A stretch of DNA of 64,000 bases from Nocardioides luteus (GTDB lineage Bacteria > Actinomycetota > Actinomycetes > Propionibacteriales > Nocardioidaceae): the NCBI RefSeq assembly GCF_014648595.1, contig NZ_BMRK01000008.1:124001-188000 (forward strand). Direction: 5' to 3'. The translations under genes were made by a program, and so were the position numbers. Below the pieces are notes generated by a model that searched no databases, was not told the origin of the DNA, and saw only the letters and a list, made by a program, of their open reading frames with translations. Numbering within the stretch: the first letter of the stretch is position 1; the number at the start of each line of letters is the position of its first letter. Positions 1 to 7,561 of this stretch are shown here, piece by piece.

Positions 1-291
1 GTCGACGGAGATGTCGCCGGCCTGGATGGTGATCAGCTTCTTGCCGGTCTCGTACGTCGGCTTGGCCCATGCCGGCGCCTTGAAGTCGCCGCTCGCAGCA
101 CCCTCCTCGGCAGAGGGCGAGGCGTCAGCCGTCTCGGACTCGGTGGTCTCGGCCGTCGATGTGTCCTCGCCGTCGTCGGAGCCGGAGTCGTCGGAGCCGC
201 AGGCGGCGAGCGGGCCGGTGACGGCGACGAGCGCGAGCGCTCCGATCACGCTGCTGCGACGAGCGACGGGCTTACGGAAATGAAGTGCCAC
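1..291 (-). CDS. Lipoprotein, 5' part only (cut by window edge)
   Basis: The first 97 codons of a minus-strand gene are present; the rest lies beyond base 1. The start is GTG at 291 with a GGGGGA ribosome site just upstream. The N-terminus has arginines and lysine, a hydrophobic stretch and a lipobox (LAAC) near residue 32, so it should be a lipid-anchored secreted protein. A long Asp/Ser/Glu/Thr-rich linker follows, then a folded region beginning around residue 70 (KAPAWAKPTYETG). Too little is present to name the family. Peptidyl-prolyl isomerase or substrate-binding lipoproteins have similar layouts, but nothing here decides between them. Confidence 0.7.
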   Translation of the reverse strand, partial: MALHFRKPVARRSSVIGALALVAVTGPLAACGSDDSGSDDGEDTSTAETTESETADASPSAEEGAASGDFKAPAWAKPTYETGKKLITIQAGDISVD

Positions 292-374
292 AGGTATCCC
301 CCGAGAGATGTCAGGCCGTTGTCTTTACCTTCATCATGCCGGGTCCGTCGCGGCCCGGGGCAGCGCAACGCCGG

Positions 375-908
375 TCAGAGACGCTTCGCGAGCTCGGCGA
401 ACTCGAGGTCGTCGCGCAGCGGCAGACCGAAGCGCTCGTCGCCGTAGGGGAAGGGCTCGAATCGGCCCGTCCGCTCGAACCCGCGCCGCTCGTAGAACGC
501 GATCAGCTCCTCGCGCTGGCGGATCACCGTCATCCGGATCTCGCGCGCACCCCACGCCCGCGCGATCCGCTCCGCCTCGGCGATGACCTCTTTGCCGACA
601 CCAGCGCCCTGCAGCCGCGGCGACACCGAGAACATCCCGAAATAGACGTACGCATCCCGCTTCTCGAGCTGGCAGCAGGCGACGATCACCCCCGGCCGAT
701 CCGCCGGCTGCTCCGCGACCAGCAGTCGCGCACCCGGCCCGGTGATGACGTCGCGTACGCCCTCGGCATCCGTCCGCTGGCCGGCCAGCAGGTCCGCCTC
801 GGTGGTCCAGCCGGCCCGCGAGGCGTCGCCGCGATAGGCGGACTCGATCAGCGCGACCAGGGCCTCGACGTCGGAGAGGGTCGCGTCACGGAAGGTCAGC
901 TGGGGCAC
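375..908 (-). CDS. GNAT family N-acetyltransferase
   Basis: A 177-residue protein with the GNAT fold. The acetyl-CoA binding loop is seen as SPRLQGAGVGKEVI near the middle, matching the family Q/RxxGxG/A motif, followed by the typical C-terminal FYERRGFERTG segment. The frame stays open back to a GTG at 962, but GTG at 908 begins right at the domain (VPQLTFRDATLSD) and avoids covering the palindrome at 956-967, so it is preferred. It is transcribed divergently from the acyl-CoA synthetase gene. The acetyl acceptor cannot be told from sequence. Confidence 0.85.
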   Translation of the reverse strand: MPQLTFRDATLSDVEALVALIESAYRGDASRAGWTTEADLLAGQRTDAEGVRDVITGPGARLLVAEQPADRPGVIVACCQLEKRDAYVYFGMFSVSPRLQGAGVGKEVIAEAERIARAWGAREIRMTVIRQREELIAFYERRGFERTGRFEPFPYGDERFGLPLRDDLEFAELAKRL

Positions 909-955
909 GCGCCCAAAATACGGCACCACAGGATTTGAATCGGATTCGCTAGACG

Positions 956-967
956 AGAACACGTTCT
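956..967. promoter_or_regulatory. KstR-like TetR operator palindrome
   Basis: AGAAC-AC-GTTCT is a perfect inverted repeat in the divergent gap between the GNAT gene and the FadD19-like gene. It fits the core of the mycobacterial KstR motif (TnnAACnnGTTnnA) except for the first T. FadD19 is a KstR target in mycobacteria, so location and motif agree. Binding by a KstR homologue is inference, because no TetR gene lies in this window. Confidence 0.5.
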
Positions 968-985
968 AGTTGCCACACTCGGGAT

Positions 986-2554
986 GTGACTCCGATCACT
1001 CTTCCCGACATCCTCGAGGCGATGGCCGACGCCGTCCCCGACCGTACCGCCGTGTTCACCATGGAGCACGCCTACAGCTTCGCCGAGGTCGATGAGCGCG
1101 CGACCCGGCTGGCCAACCACCTGCTCGGGCAGGGCATCGAGCCGGGCGACCACGTCGCCGTCCACTCCCGCAACCGGATCGAGTGGGTCGACGCGTTCTA
1201 CGGGTGCATGAAGGCGCGCGCGGTGCCGATCAACATCAACCACAAGTACCTCCACGACGAGCTCGACCACCTCTATCGCAACTCCGACGCCGTGGCCGCG
1301 ATCATCGGTCCCGAGCACGTCGAGGCGGTCGAGGCGCTCGGCCTGGGGATCCCGACGCTGGTGCTGGGCGAGGAGTACGACGAGGCGGTCTCCGCCGCTT
1401 CGAAGGAACGGCCCGACATCGAGCGCAGCCCCGCCGACCGCTACGTCATCTACACCGGCGGCACCACCGGGATGCCGAAGGGCGTCGAGTGGCGCCAGGA
1501 GGACATCATCCGGGCCGCGATGAACGCGAGCCGGTTCGGAGCGCCGTTCGACACCGTCGAGCAGCTCGCGCAGGAGGCGGCAGCGCAGGAGACGCCGATG
1601 GTGCTGCTCGCCTGCGGTCCGATGATGCACGGCGGCAGCCAGTGGATCATGGGCAACGGGCACGTCGGTGGCTGCACGGTCGCGCTCTACACCGAGCCGG
1701 CCTGGTCGGCCGAGACGATCCTCGACCTCGTCCAGGCCGCCGGGGTCAACTCGCTCACCTTCCTCGGCGATGCGATGGGCCGTCCGGTCGCCGAGGCGAT
1801 CCTGCGCGAGCCCGAGCGCTGGGACCTGAGCAGCCTCTTCGCGGTCTCCAACGGCGCGGCGCCAATCTCGGCCGGCGTCCGCGCACAGCTCCAGGAGGCG
1901 CTGCCCGGCCGCTACCTCCTCGACACCTACGGCGCCTCCGAGTCGGGCGCGACCGGGATGCACGTCGACGACGGCAACGACGGGCCGCAGGCCGCGCCGA
2001 GGTTCCAGGTCGGGATCGACGTACAGGTCTTCGACACCGACCTGAAACCGTGCGCGCCCGGTGAGACCGGGATGCTGGCGCGCACCGGATCGATCCCGCT
2101 GGGCTACTACAACGACCCGGTCAAGACCGCCGCGACGTTCAAGGAGATCGACGGGCAGCGCTGGTCGGTGCCCGGTGACTTCGCGCGCCGCGAGGAGGAC
2201 GGTTCGATCACCGTGCTGGGCCGCGGCTCGGGCTGCATCAACAGCGGCGGCGAGAAGATCTTCCCCGAGGAGGTCGAGGCGGTGCTGCTGCGCCACGCGG
2301 ACGTCTTCGACACCGCTGTCGTCGGCACCCCGCACGAGCGCTGGGGCCAGCAGGTCACCGCCCTCGTGCAGCTGCGCGAGGGCGCCACGACCTCGAAGGA
2401 CGCCCTCCGGGAGCACTGCCGGAGCCTGATCTCGGCCTACAAGGTGCCCAAGGACATCCTGCTCGTGGAGCGAGTCCCTCGCACGCCCGTGAGCAAGGTG
2501 GACTATCGTGCGAGCGCTGCGGTCGCCGCCGAGCTGCTCGAGGCGCGTACGTGA
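986..2554 (+). CDS. FadD19-like acyl-CoA synthetase
   Basis: A 522-residue AMP-binding (ANL) enzyme that should activate a fatty or steroid side-chain acid to its CoA thioester via an acyl-adenylate. The phosphate-binding motif YTGGTTGMPKG is near residue 155, the GGEK motif is at 421-424, and the C-terminal catalytic lysine is present (Lys504 in PVSKVDYR). Over its length it resembles mycobacterial FadD19, the steroid side-chain ligase (for example GPMMHGGSQW and LGRGSGCINSGGEK). The start is GTG at 986. A paralogue follows directly. Medium- or long-chain acids remain possible substrates. Confidence 0.88.
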   Translation: MTPITLPDILEAMADAVPDRTAVFTMEHAYSFAEVDERATRLANHLLGQGIEPGDHVAVHSRNRIEWVDAFYGCMKARAVPININHKYLHDELDHLYRNSDAVAAIIGPEHVEAVEALGLGIPTLVLGEEYDEAVSAASKERPDIERSPADRYVIYTGGTTGMPKGVEWRQEDIIRAAMNASRFGAPFDTVEQLAQEAAAQETPMVLLACGPMMHGGSQWIMGNGHVGGCTVALYTEPAWSAETILDLVQAAGVNSLTFLGDAMGRPVAEAILREPERWDLSSLFAVSNGAAPISAGVRAQLQEALPGRYLLDTYGASESGATGMHVDDGNDGPQAAPRFQVGIDVQVFDTDLKPCAPGETGMLARTGSIPLGYYNDPVKTAATFKEIDGQRWSVPGDFARREEDGSITVLGRGSGCINSGGEKIFPEEVEAVLLRHADVFDTAVVGTPHERWGQQVTALVQLREGATTSKDALREHCRSLISAYKVPKDILLVERVPRTPVSKVDYRASAAVAAELLEART

Positions 2555-2570
2555 CGACCTGCTGATCGGA

Positions 2571-2591
2571 CGTACGGTTCGGTGCCGTACG
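2571..2591. repeat. Short inverted repeat between the two acyl-CoA synthetase genes
   Basis: CGTACGG and CCGTACG form a 7-base stem around a 7-base loop just after the first synthetase stop codon. No T-run follows, so it is at best a weak terminator or processing site. Confidence 0.35.
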
Positions 2592-2632
2592 GCCCTACCC
2601 CTGGCCCTACCAAGGAAGGCGCAGACGTCCCT

Positions 2633-4249
2633 GTGTCCGCCGTGATCCCCCTCACACTGCCCGACATCCTGGAAGCTATGGCCGATGCGATCCCGGATCG
2701 CACGGCCCTCGTCACCACCGAGCGCGCCTACACGTACGCCGAGATCGACGAGCGCGCCACCCGCCTGGCCAACCACCTGCTGAGCGTCGGGCTCGAGCCG
2801 GGTGCCCAGGTCGCCGTGCACGCCACCAACCGCATCGAGTGGGTCGACGCCCTCTATGGATGCCTCAAGGCCCGCACCATCCCGGTCAACATCAACCACG
2901 CCTACCGGCGTGACGAGCTCGCCCGGACGTACGCCGCCACCGACTGCGTCGCGGCCATCGTCTCCCCCGAGTTCACCGACGACCTCGACGAGCTCGACCT
3001 GAAGCTGGAGCACAAGGTCGTCCTCGGGCCCGACTACGACGCCAAGGTCGCTGCGGCGTCGAAGGAGCGGCCGACGGTCGCGCGAACGCCCGGTGACTGG
3101 CACATCATCTTCACCACCGGCACCACCGGCACCCCGAAGGGCGCCGTCTGGCGCCAGGAGGACCTGATCTGGGCGGCGCTGAACACGGTGCGCCGCAACG
3201 CGCCGATCCCGTCCGTCGAGGGCCTCGCCGCCGAGGCGGCCGCGCGCGAGTCCGGCGTGGTCCTGCTCGCCGGCGGGCCGCTGCTCCACGGACAGAGCCA
3301 GATGCTGCTCCTGCGCGCCCTGGTCGCCGGCGGCACCGCGGTCCTCGACACCTCGCCCACGTTCTCGGCGGAGTCCTTCCTCGACCTCGCCGAGCGCGCC
3401 GGTGCCACCGCGATCACGCTGCTCGGCGACGCCCAGGCACGGCCCGTCGCCGCGGCCCGGCTCGTCGGGAAGAAGCGCTGGCCGCTGCGCTCGCTCGCCG
3501 GCGTCTCCAACACCGCTGCCCCGCTCTCCAGCGGTGTCCTCGACGTCCTGCGCAACGCGTTCAACCGCCGCGTGATCGTCGACTCCTACGGCACCCTCGA
3601 GACCGGCGTCACCGGGTCCCGCGCCGACGACGGCTCTCCGCTCGTCCCCGGCGAGGCGCGTTTCATGGTCGGTCCCGAGGTCGAGGTGTTCAGCCCCGAC
3701 CTCACTCCCGCGGCCCCCGGCGTCGAGGGCCTGCTGGCCCGCTCCGGCCCCTCCGCGCTCGGCTACTACAACGACAACGCCCGCTCGGCCACCGCGATCA
3801 AGGTGATCGACAACCGCCGCTGGACCTTCCCCGGCGACCTCGCCCGCCGCGAGCAGGACGGCTCGATCACCCTGCTCGGCCGGGCCGCCACGCTGGTACG
3901 CACCGGCGACCTGCAGATCCACCCCGAGCGCATCGAGGGCGTCCTGCTGGCCCACGACGACGTCGTTGACGCCGCCGTCTTCGGCATGCCCCACCCGCGC
4001 TGGGGCCAGCAGGTCGCCGCCCTGGTCCAGCTCGCCGACGCCAGCGAGATCACCGCCGCCGACCTCCGCAGGCACGCCCGCGAGATCCTCGGTGACTCCT
4101 ACGAGCCCAAGCTCGTCCTGCTCGTCGAGTCGGTGCCGCGTACGCCTGCGGGGACCGTCGACTACCGCGCCGCCGCCGGGCTCACCGCCGACATGCTCAG
4201 CACCGGCGGCAAGGGTTCGGACGATGACAACCCCGCCACCGGCCCGTAG
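2633..4249 (+). CDS. Acyl-CoA synthetase paralogue lacking catalytic lysine
   Basis: A 538-residue ANL-family protein, clearly a tandem duplicate of its upstream neighbour (shared TLPDILEAMADA and PDRTA start, WRQEDLI, LGYYND). The phosphate loop is intact (FTTGTTGTPKG). However, the GGEK motif is replaced by GDLQ (about 425-428), and the invariant A10 lysine is threonine (Thr508 in PAGTVDYR). In this family that lysine drives adenylation, so the first half-reaction should be badly impaired. GTG at 2633 is chosen because AAGGAAGG lies upstream and the domain starts there; the frame is open further back. It may be a pseudoenzyme or may use a preformed adenylate. Confidence 0.85.
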   Translation: MSAVIPLTLPDILEAMADAIPDRTALVTTERAYTYAEIDERATRLANHLLSVGLEPGAQVAVHATNRIEWVDALYGCLKARTIPVNINHAYRRDELARTYAATDCVAAIVSPEFTDDLDELDLKLEHKVVLGPDYDAKVAAASKERPTVARTPGDWHIIFTTGTTGTPKGAVWRQEDLIWAALNTVRRNAPIPSVEGLAAEAAARESGVVLLAGGPLLHGQSQMLLLRALVAGGTAVLDTSPTFSAESFLDLAERAGATAITLLGDAQARPVAAARLVGKKRWPLRSLAGVSNTAAPLSSGVLDVLRNAFNRRVIVDSYGTLETGVTGSRADDGSPLVPGEARFMVGPEVEVFSPDLTPAAPGVEGLLARSGPSALGYYNDNARSATAIKVIDNRRWTFPGDLARREQDGSITLLGRAATLVRTGDLQIHPERIEGVLLAHDDVVDAAVFGMPHPRWGQQVAALVQLADASEITAADLRRHAREILGDSYEPKLVLLVESVPRTPAGTVDYRAAAGLTADMLSTGGKGSDDDNPATGP

Positions 4250-4258
4250 TCGTACTTC

Positions 4259-4335
4259 GGGCTGATATCGACCCGTAGCTCCTATGGGCTGATATCCTCG
4301 CATCTATCGCATGAGTCGATATCAGCCCATAGGAG
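4259..4335. promoter_or_regulatory. hipBA operator: 18-base inverted repeat plus extra half-site
   Basis: CTCCTATGGGCTGATATC (4279-4296) and its exact reverse complement (4318-4335) are separated by 21 bases. A third copy of the core GGGCTGATATC lies at 4259-4269. Each core contains the palindrome GATATC. The right arm contains the AGGAG ribosome site of hipB, so a HipB or HipB-HipA complex bound here could block both transcription and translation. This is the expected layout for toxin-antitoxin autoregulation. Confidence 0.8.
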
Positions 4336-4341
4336 CCGGTC

Positions 4342-4584
4342 GTGGCGGACTATCACCTCACCGCAAGGTCACCAGAAGCACTTGGCCAGGCCCTCGCACG
4401 CCTAAGGGCAAAGCGCGGCGTCACGCAGGACGAGCTCGCGGAGGCGCTCGGCATCTCGCGGCGATACATCTACGAGCTCGAGTCCGGTAAGCCGAACCTG
4501 TACGCCACACGCATCTTCGAGCTGCTCCGAGAGCTTGGTGCCCACATCGAGATCCACGCCCGGGTCGACGAGGGTCAGCACTGA
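4342..4584 (+). CDS. hipB: HipB-type XRE antitoxin
   Basis: An 80-residue helix-turn-helix protein of the Cro/XRE class. The HTH covers about residues 16-52 (LRAKRGVTQDELAEALGISR...YIYELESGK). The start is GTG at 4342, 6 bases after AGGAG. It precedes hipA with a one-base TGATG stop-start overlap, so the two are translationally coupled. In characterised systems HipB binds operator repeats and neutralises HipA; the repeats immediately upstream fit that role. Confidence 0.88.
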   Translation: MADYHLTARSPEALGQALARLRAKRGVTQDELAEALGISRRYIYELESGKPNLYATRIFELLRELGAHIEIHARVDEGQH

Positions 4585-5825
4585 TGCGCGATCCCCTCGA
4601 CATCTGGCTCTACGGCACACGGATCGCCACCGTGTCCGAGGCGCACGACGGCCGCCTCACCCTGTCTTGGACCGCTGAGTCGCAAGAACGTTGGCCAGAA
4701 GGGACGCGTGTGCTGTCGGCAAAGCTGACGGTCGGCGACGTGCCGGCTCCCGCACTGGTGAAGAACTATCTGGACGGACTTCTCCCAGAAGGGAACGCCC
4801 GGACCAACCATGCGATGAGCGCGGGCGTCCCGCCGGACGACTCGTTCGCGATGATCCGATCGTACGGTCGCGACACGACCGGCGCGGCCATCTTCGTCAC
4901 CGCGGGGACACCTGATCCCACCGCCGAAGGGCGGTATGTACCCCTGACGCAGGACCAGCTCGCCGAACGGGTCCGACGCGCGGACGAGCACTCCCCGGCG
5001 AGCGCATTCGGGACGGCGGCAGAGTCGATCAGTCTTCCCGGGATGGTCCCGAAGATCGCCGTCCACCACGAGGACGGCGGCTGGTTCGCCTGCAAGGACG
5101 GGGCACCATCGACCTGGATCGTCAAACGAGGCAGCTCGGCGGAGTCCGGCATCGCCGATGTCGTCGACACCGAGGTCGCCTGTCTGACGCTGGCTCGCAT
5201 GGTCGGCCTGACCAACATCGACGCGAAGATCCTGCAGTTCGAGGACGTACGTGCCATCGCGGTCTCCCGCTACGACAGGGATCTCGACGGGGCGCACCCC
5301 CGGATCCACCAGGAGGATCTCGCTCAGGCGATCGGGCTGAACACGTTGGATCCCAACCGGAAGTTCCAGTGGGGGTCGAAGATGCCCTCCCTGCTGCACG
5401 CCGCCGACGTACTCCGCCTCGACGGGGGCAACCCGGACGACCTCCTGCGACTGGTCACCTTCTCCCACCTCGTCGGCAACACCGACATGCACGCGAAAAA
5501 CATCTCGTTCATCCGTCGGGCCGACGGGAGCGTGACCCTGAGCCCGGCCTATGACGTCTCGATGCACCTCCACCATCGCCGCGACAATCGGCGGTTCGCG
5601 TTGGACGTCAACGGAAAGTTCCTCGTCGACGAGGTCACCATCGACGACGTCGTCGACGAGGGCCGCTCGTGGGGCCTGCCGGAGCGACGCGCCATCCGCG
5701 TCGTGAACCGCACTCTCTCCCAGGTCGCCCGAGCCCTCGACACCATCGACCGCTCCGCCCATTCTGGTGTGAGCGCCGAGGCCTGGGACCTGATCGAGAA
5801 GCGCACCCTCGACGCACTGGTCTAG
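4584..5825 (+). CDS. hipA: HipA-type serine/threonine kinase toxin
   Basis: A 413-residue HipA-family kinase. The N-terminal HipA_N subdomain ends near the LPEGNART motif. The phosphate-binding loop is seen as LPGMVPKIAV, the catalytic loop as GNTDMHAKN (about 297-305), and the metal-binding aspartate in SPAYDVS. Escherichia coli HipA phosphorylates glutamyl-tRNA synthetase and causes growth arrest; the target here is unknown. Length and motif set look intact, so activity is plausible. The gene is isolated between housekeeping genes, as expected for a portable module. Confidence 0.87.
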   Translation: MRDPLDIWLYGTRIATVSEAHDGRLTLSWTAESQERWPEGTRVLSAKLTVGDVPAPALVKNYLDGLLPEGNARTNHAMSAGVPPDDSFAMIRSYGRDTTGAAIFVTAGTPDPTAEGRYVPLTQDQLAERVRRADEHSPASAFGTAAESISLPGMVPKIAVHHEDGGWFACKDGAPSTWIVKRGSSAESGIADVVDTEVACLTLARMVGLTNIDAKILQFEDVRAIAVSRYDRDLDGAHPRIHQEDLAQAIGLNTLDPNRKFQWGSKMPSLLHAADVLRLDGGNPDDLLRLVTFSHLVGNTDMHAKNISFIRRADGSVTLSPAYDVSMHLHHRRDNRRFALDVNGKFLVDEVTIDDVVDEGRSWGLPERRAIRVVNRTLSQVARALDTIDRSAHSGVSAEAWDLIEKRTLDALV

Positions 5826-5968
5826 GACCTGGGTCGCAGCAGGCCTGACCGCCCCAAGACAATGAGAGAACTCGCCGAGCCGGGCGTGTCATGAGGCTGG
5901 CACGCGGCTTACGATCCCCGGCGCGCCGACGAGCTGCTTCGCTGAGTTGGGCATCCGGTTCCTCCATC

Positions 5969-6038
5969 AAGGTATGCAGGCATGCCCGCTTCCCGGGTGG
6001 AGCTCCACGCGGGAAGCGGACCTTCGGCTGCATACCTT
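5969..6038. repeat. Nested 70-base hairpin in convergent gap
   Basis: Three nested inverted repeats share one centre: AAGGTATGCAG/CTGCATACCTT (5969-5979 and 6028-6038), CCGCTTCCCG/CGGGAAGCGG (5986-5995 and 6010-6019), and the perfect palindrome GTGGAGCTCCAC (5997-6008). It lies between the convergent ends of hipA and thrC. It could terminate from both sides, but there is no T-run. The size and symmetry also suit a dispersed palindromic element. Confidence 0.7.
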
Positions 6039-6055
6039 GGCGAAGGCCCAGGGCC

Positions 6056-7327
6056 CTACGCCTGCGAGAGCCCAGCGTCCTCGAAGGCGTCGTAGTTGGG
6101 GGCGATGGTGGCGCGGGGGCCGACGATGCCGCTGACCGCGTCGAGGGTCTTGAGGCCGTGGCCGGTGTTGATGATCACCGTCTCCAGGCTCGGGTCCAGG
6201 GCGCCGTTCTCGACGAGCTTCTTGGTGACCGCGAGGGTGGTGCCGCCGGCGGTCTCGGTGAAGATGCCCTCGGTGCGGGCGAGGAGGACGATCGCCTGGC
6301 GGATCTCGTCGTCGGTGACCTCTTCGACGGCGCCGCCGGAGGAGCGGGTGGCGTCGAGGACGTAGATGCCGTCGGCGGGGTTGCCGATGGCCAGGGACTT
6401 GGCGATGGTGTCGGGCTTGACCGGGCGGATGGCGTCGACGCCGGCCTTGAAGGCGGTCGCGACGGGGTTGCAGCCGGTGGCCTGGGCACCGAAGATCCGG
6501 TAGGGCTTCTCCTCGACGAGGCCGAGCTTGATCAGCTCCTTGAACGCCTTGTCGACCTTGGTCAGCTGGGAGCCGGAGGCGACCGGGATGACGATCTGGT
6601 CGGGCAGGCGCCAGCCGAGCTGCTCGGCGATCTCGAAGCCGAGGGTCTTGGAGCCCTCGGCGTAGAAGGGACGTACGTTGACGTTCACGAACGCCCAGCC
6701 GTCCTCTTCCGCGGCGATCTCCTGGGCGAGCTTGTTGACGTCGTCGTAGTTGCCGTCGACGGCGATCAGGTTGTCGGTGAAGACGGCCGAGTTGACCTGC
6801 TTCGGCTGCTCGAGGTTGCTGGGGATGAAGACCGCGGTGGGGATGCCGGCGCGGGCTCCGGCGGCGGCGACCGCGTTGGCCAGGTTGCCGGTCGAGGGGC
6901 AGGCGAAGACCTTGGCGTCGAGCTCGCGGGCGGCGCTCAGTGCGCAGGCGACGACGCGGTCCTTGAAGGAGTTGGTCGGGTTGGTGGAGTCGTCCTTGAC
7001 CCAGAGCTTCTCGACGCCGAGCTCCTTGGCGAGGTTCCGCGCGTCGAGGAGCCGGGTGAAGCCGGGCTCGGTGTTGGGGCTCTGCTCGATGTCGGCAGGC
7101 ACCGGGAGGAGCGCCTTGTAGCGCCAGATGTTGCGGGGCCCGGACTCGATCTCCTCGCGGGTCACGGCCGGGAAGTCGTAGGCCACCTCCAGTGGCCCGA
7201 AACACTCCGGACAGGCGTAGTGCGGACCGAGGTCGATCTGGTGACCGCACTCGCGGCACGACAGGGCCGAGGCGTTCCCGAAAGCGCCCTCGCGCAGGCC
7301 CTTCGTCTCCGTGGTCGCAGCGCTCAT
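6056..7327 (-). CDS. thrC: Threonine synthase
   Basis: A 423-residue PLP enzyme converting O-phosphohomoserine to threonine. The N-terminus has a zinc-ribbon-like CxxC...CxxC (CRECG and CPECF). The PLP lysine is in NSFKDR (about residue 122), and the glycine-rich loop is STGNLANAV. ATG at 7327 has a strong AGGAGG upstream; a longer frame start at 7345 is unlikely because it would cover that site. A SAM-I riboswitch lies directly upstream, with its closing helix next to the ribosome site, so thrC is predicted to be repressed when SAM is high. A SAM-controlled thrC would push phosphohomoserine between the threonine and methionine branches. Confidence 0.93.
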   Translation of the reverse strand: MSAATTETKGLREGAFGNASALSCRECGHQIDLGPHYACPECFGPLEVAYDFPAVTREEIESGPRNIWRYKALLPVPADIEQSPNTEPGFTRLLDARNLAKELGVEKLWVKDDSTNPTNSFKDRVVACALSAARELDAKVFACPSTGNLANAVAAAGARAGIPTAVFIPSNLEQPKQVNSAVFTDNLIAVDGNYDDVNKLAQEIAAEEDGWAFVNVNVRPFYAEGSKTLGFEIAEQLGWRLPDQIVIPVASGSQLTKVDKAFKELIKLGLVEEKPYRIFGAQATGCNPVATAFKAGVDAIRPVKPDTIAKSLAIGNPADGIYVLDATRSSGGAVEEVTDDEIRQAIVLLARTEGIFTETAGGTTLAVTKKLVENGALDPSLETVIINTGHGLKTLDAVSGIVGPRATIAPNYDAFEDAGLSQA

Positions 7328-7340
7328 GAGAAACCTCCTC

Positions 7341-7475
7341 CTCATCTTCCCCGATCACGTCTCTCGCGCCGGGCCGGAATTAGCACCTGCTCCGCTACCC
7401 GCCCTGGCATGGGAGGAGGCTCGCGGTCGGTTGCCGGGACTTCACTGGGCCGTTCCCTCAGTCCCTCTCGATGAG
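7341..7475 (-). ncRNA. SAM-I (S-box) riboswitch upstream of thrC
   Basis: Read on the minus strand, the region carries the S-box core in order: CTCATCGAGAGGGA, then AACGGCCCAGTGAAG, then CCCGGCAACC, then GGTGCTAATTCC. The P1 helix is CTCATC (7475-7470) with GATGAG (7346-7341). Its 3' strand directly abuts the AGGAGG site of thrC, so SAM binding could hide the ribosome site; translational control is inferred. A TACGAT hexamer at about 7490-7485 could be the -10 element and would place the RNA start at the aptamer edge. Confidence 0.88.
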
Positions 7476-7561
7476 CAGTAGCGATCGTACGGCAGGTATC
7501 CGGTGTCGAACACACCCGGGTTCCACTCCGCGGACTACATGTCCACCATCCGGACACCAGG

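Noticed and set aside
896-4303. A 1135-codon open frame on the minus strand opposite the two acyl-CoA synthetases
   Set aside because: Repetitive Gly/Asp/Val/Arg translation typical of antisense of GC-rich genes; plus-strand genes have clear motifs.
5891-7474. A 527-codon plus-strand frame over thrC
   Set aside because: Shadow of thrC, which has a riboswitch, ribosome site and PLP motif.
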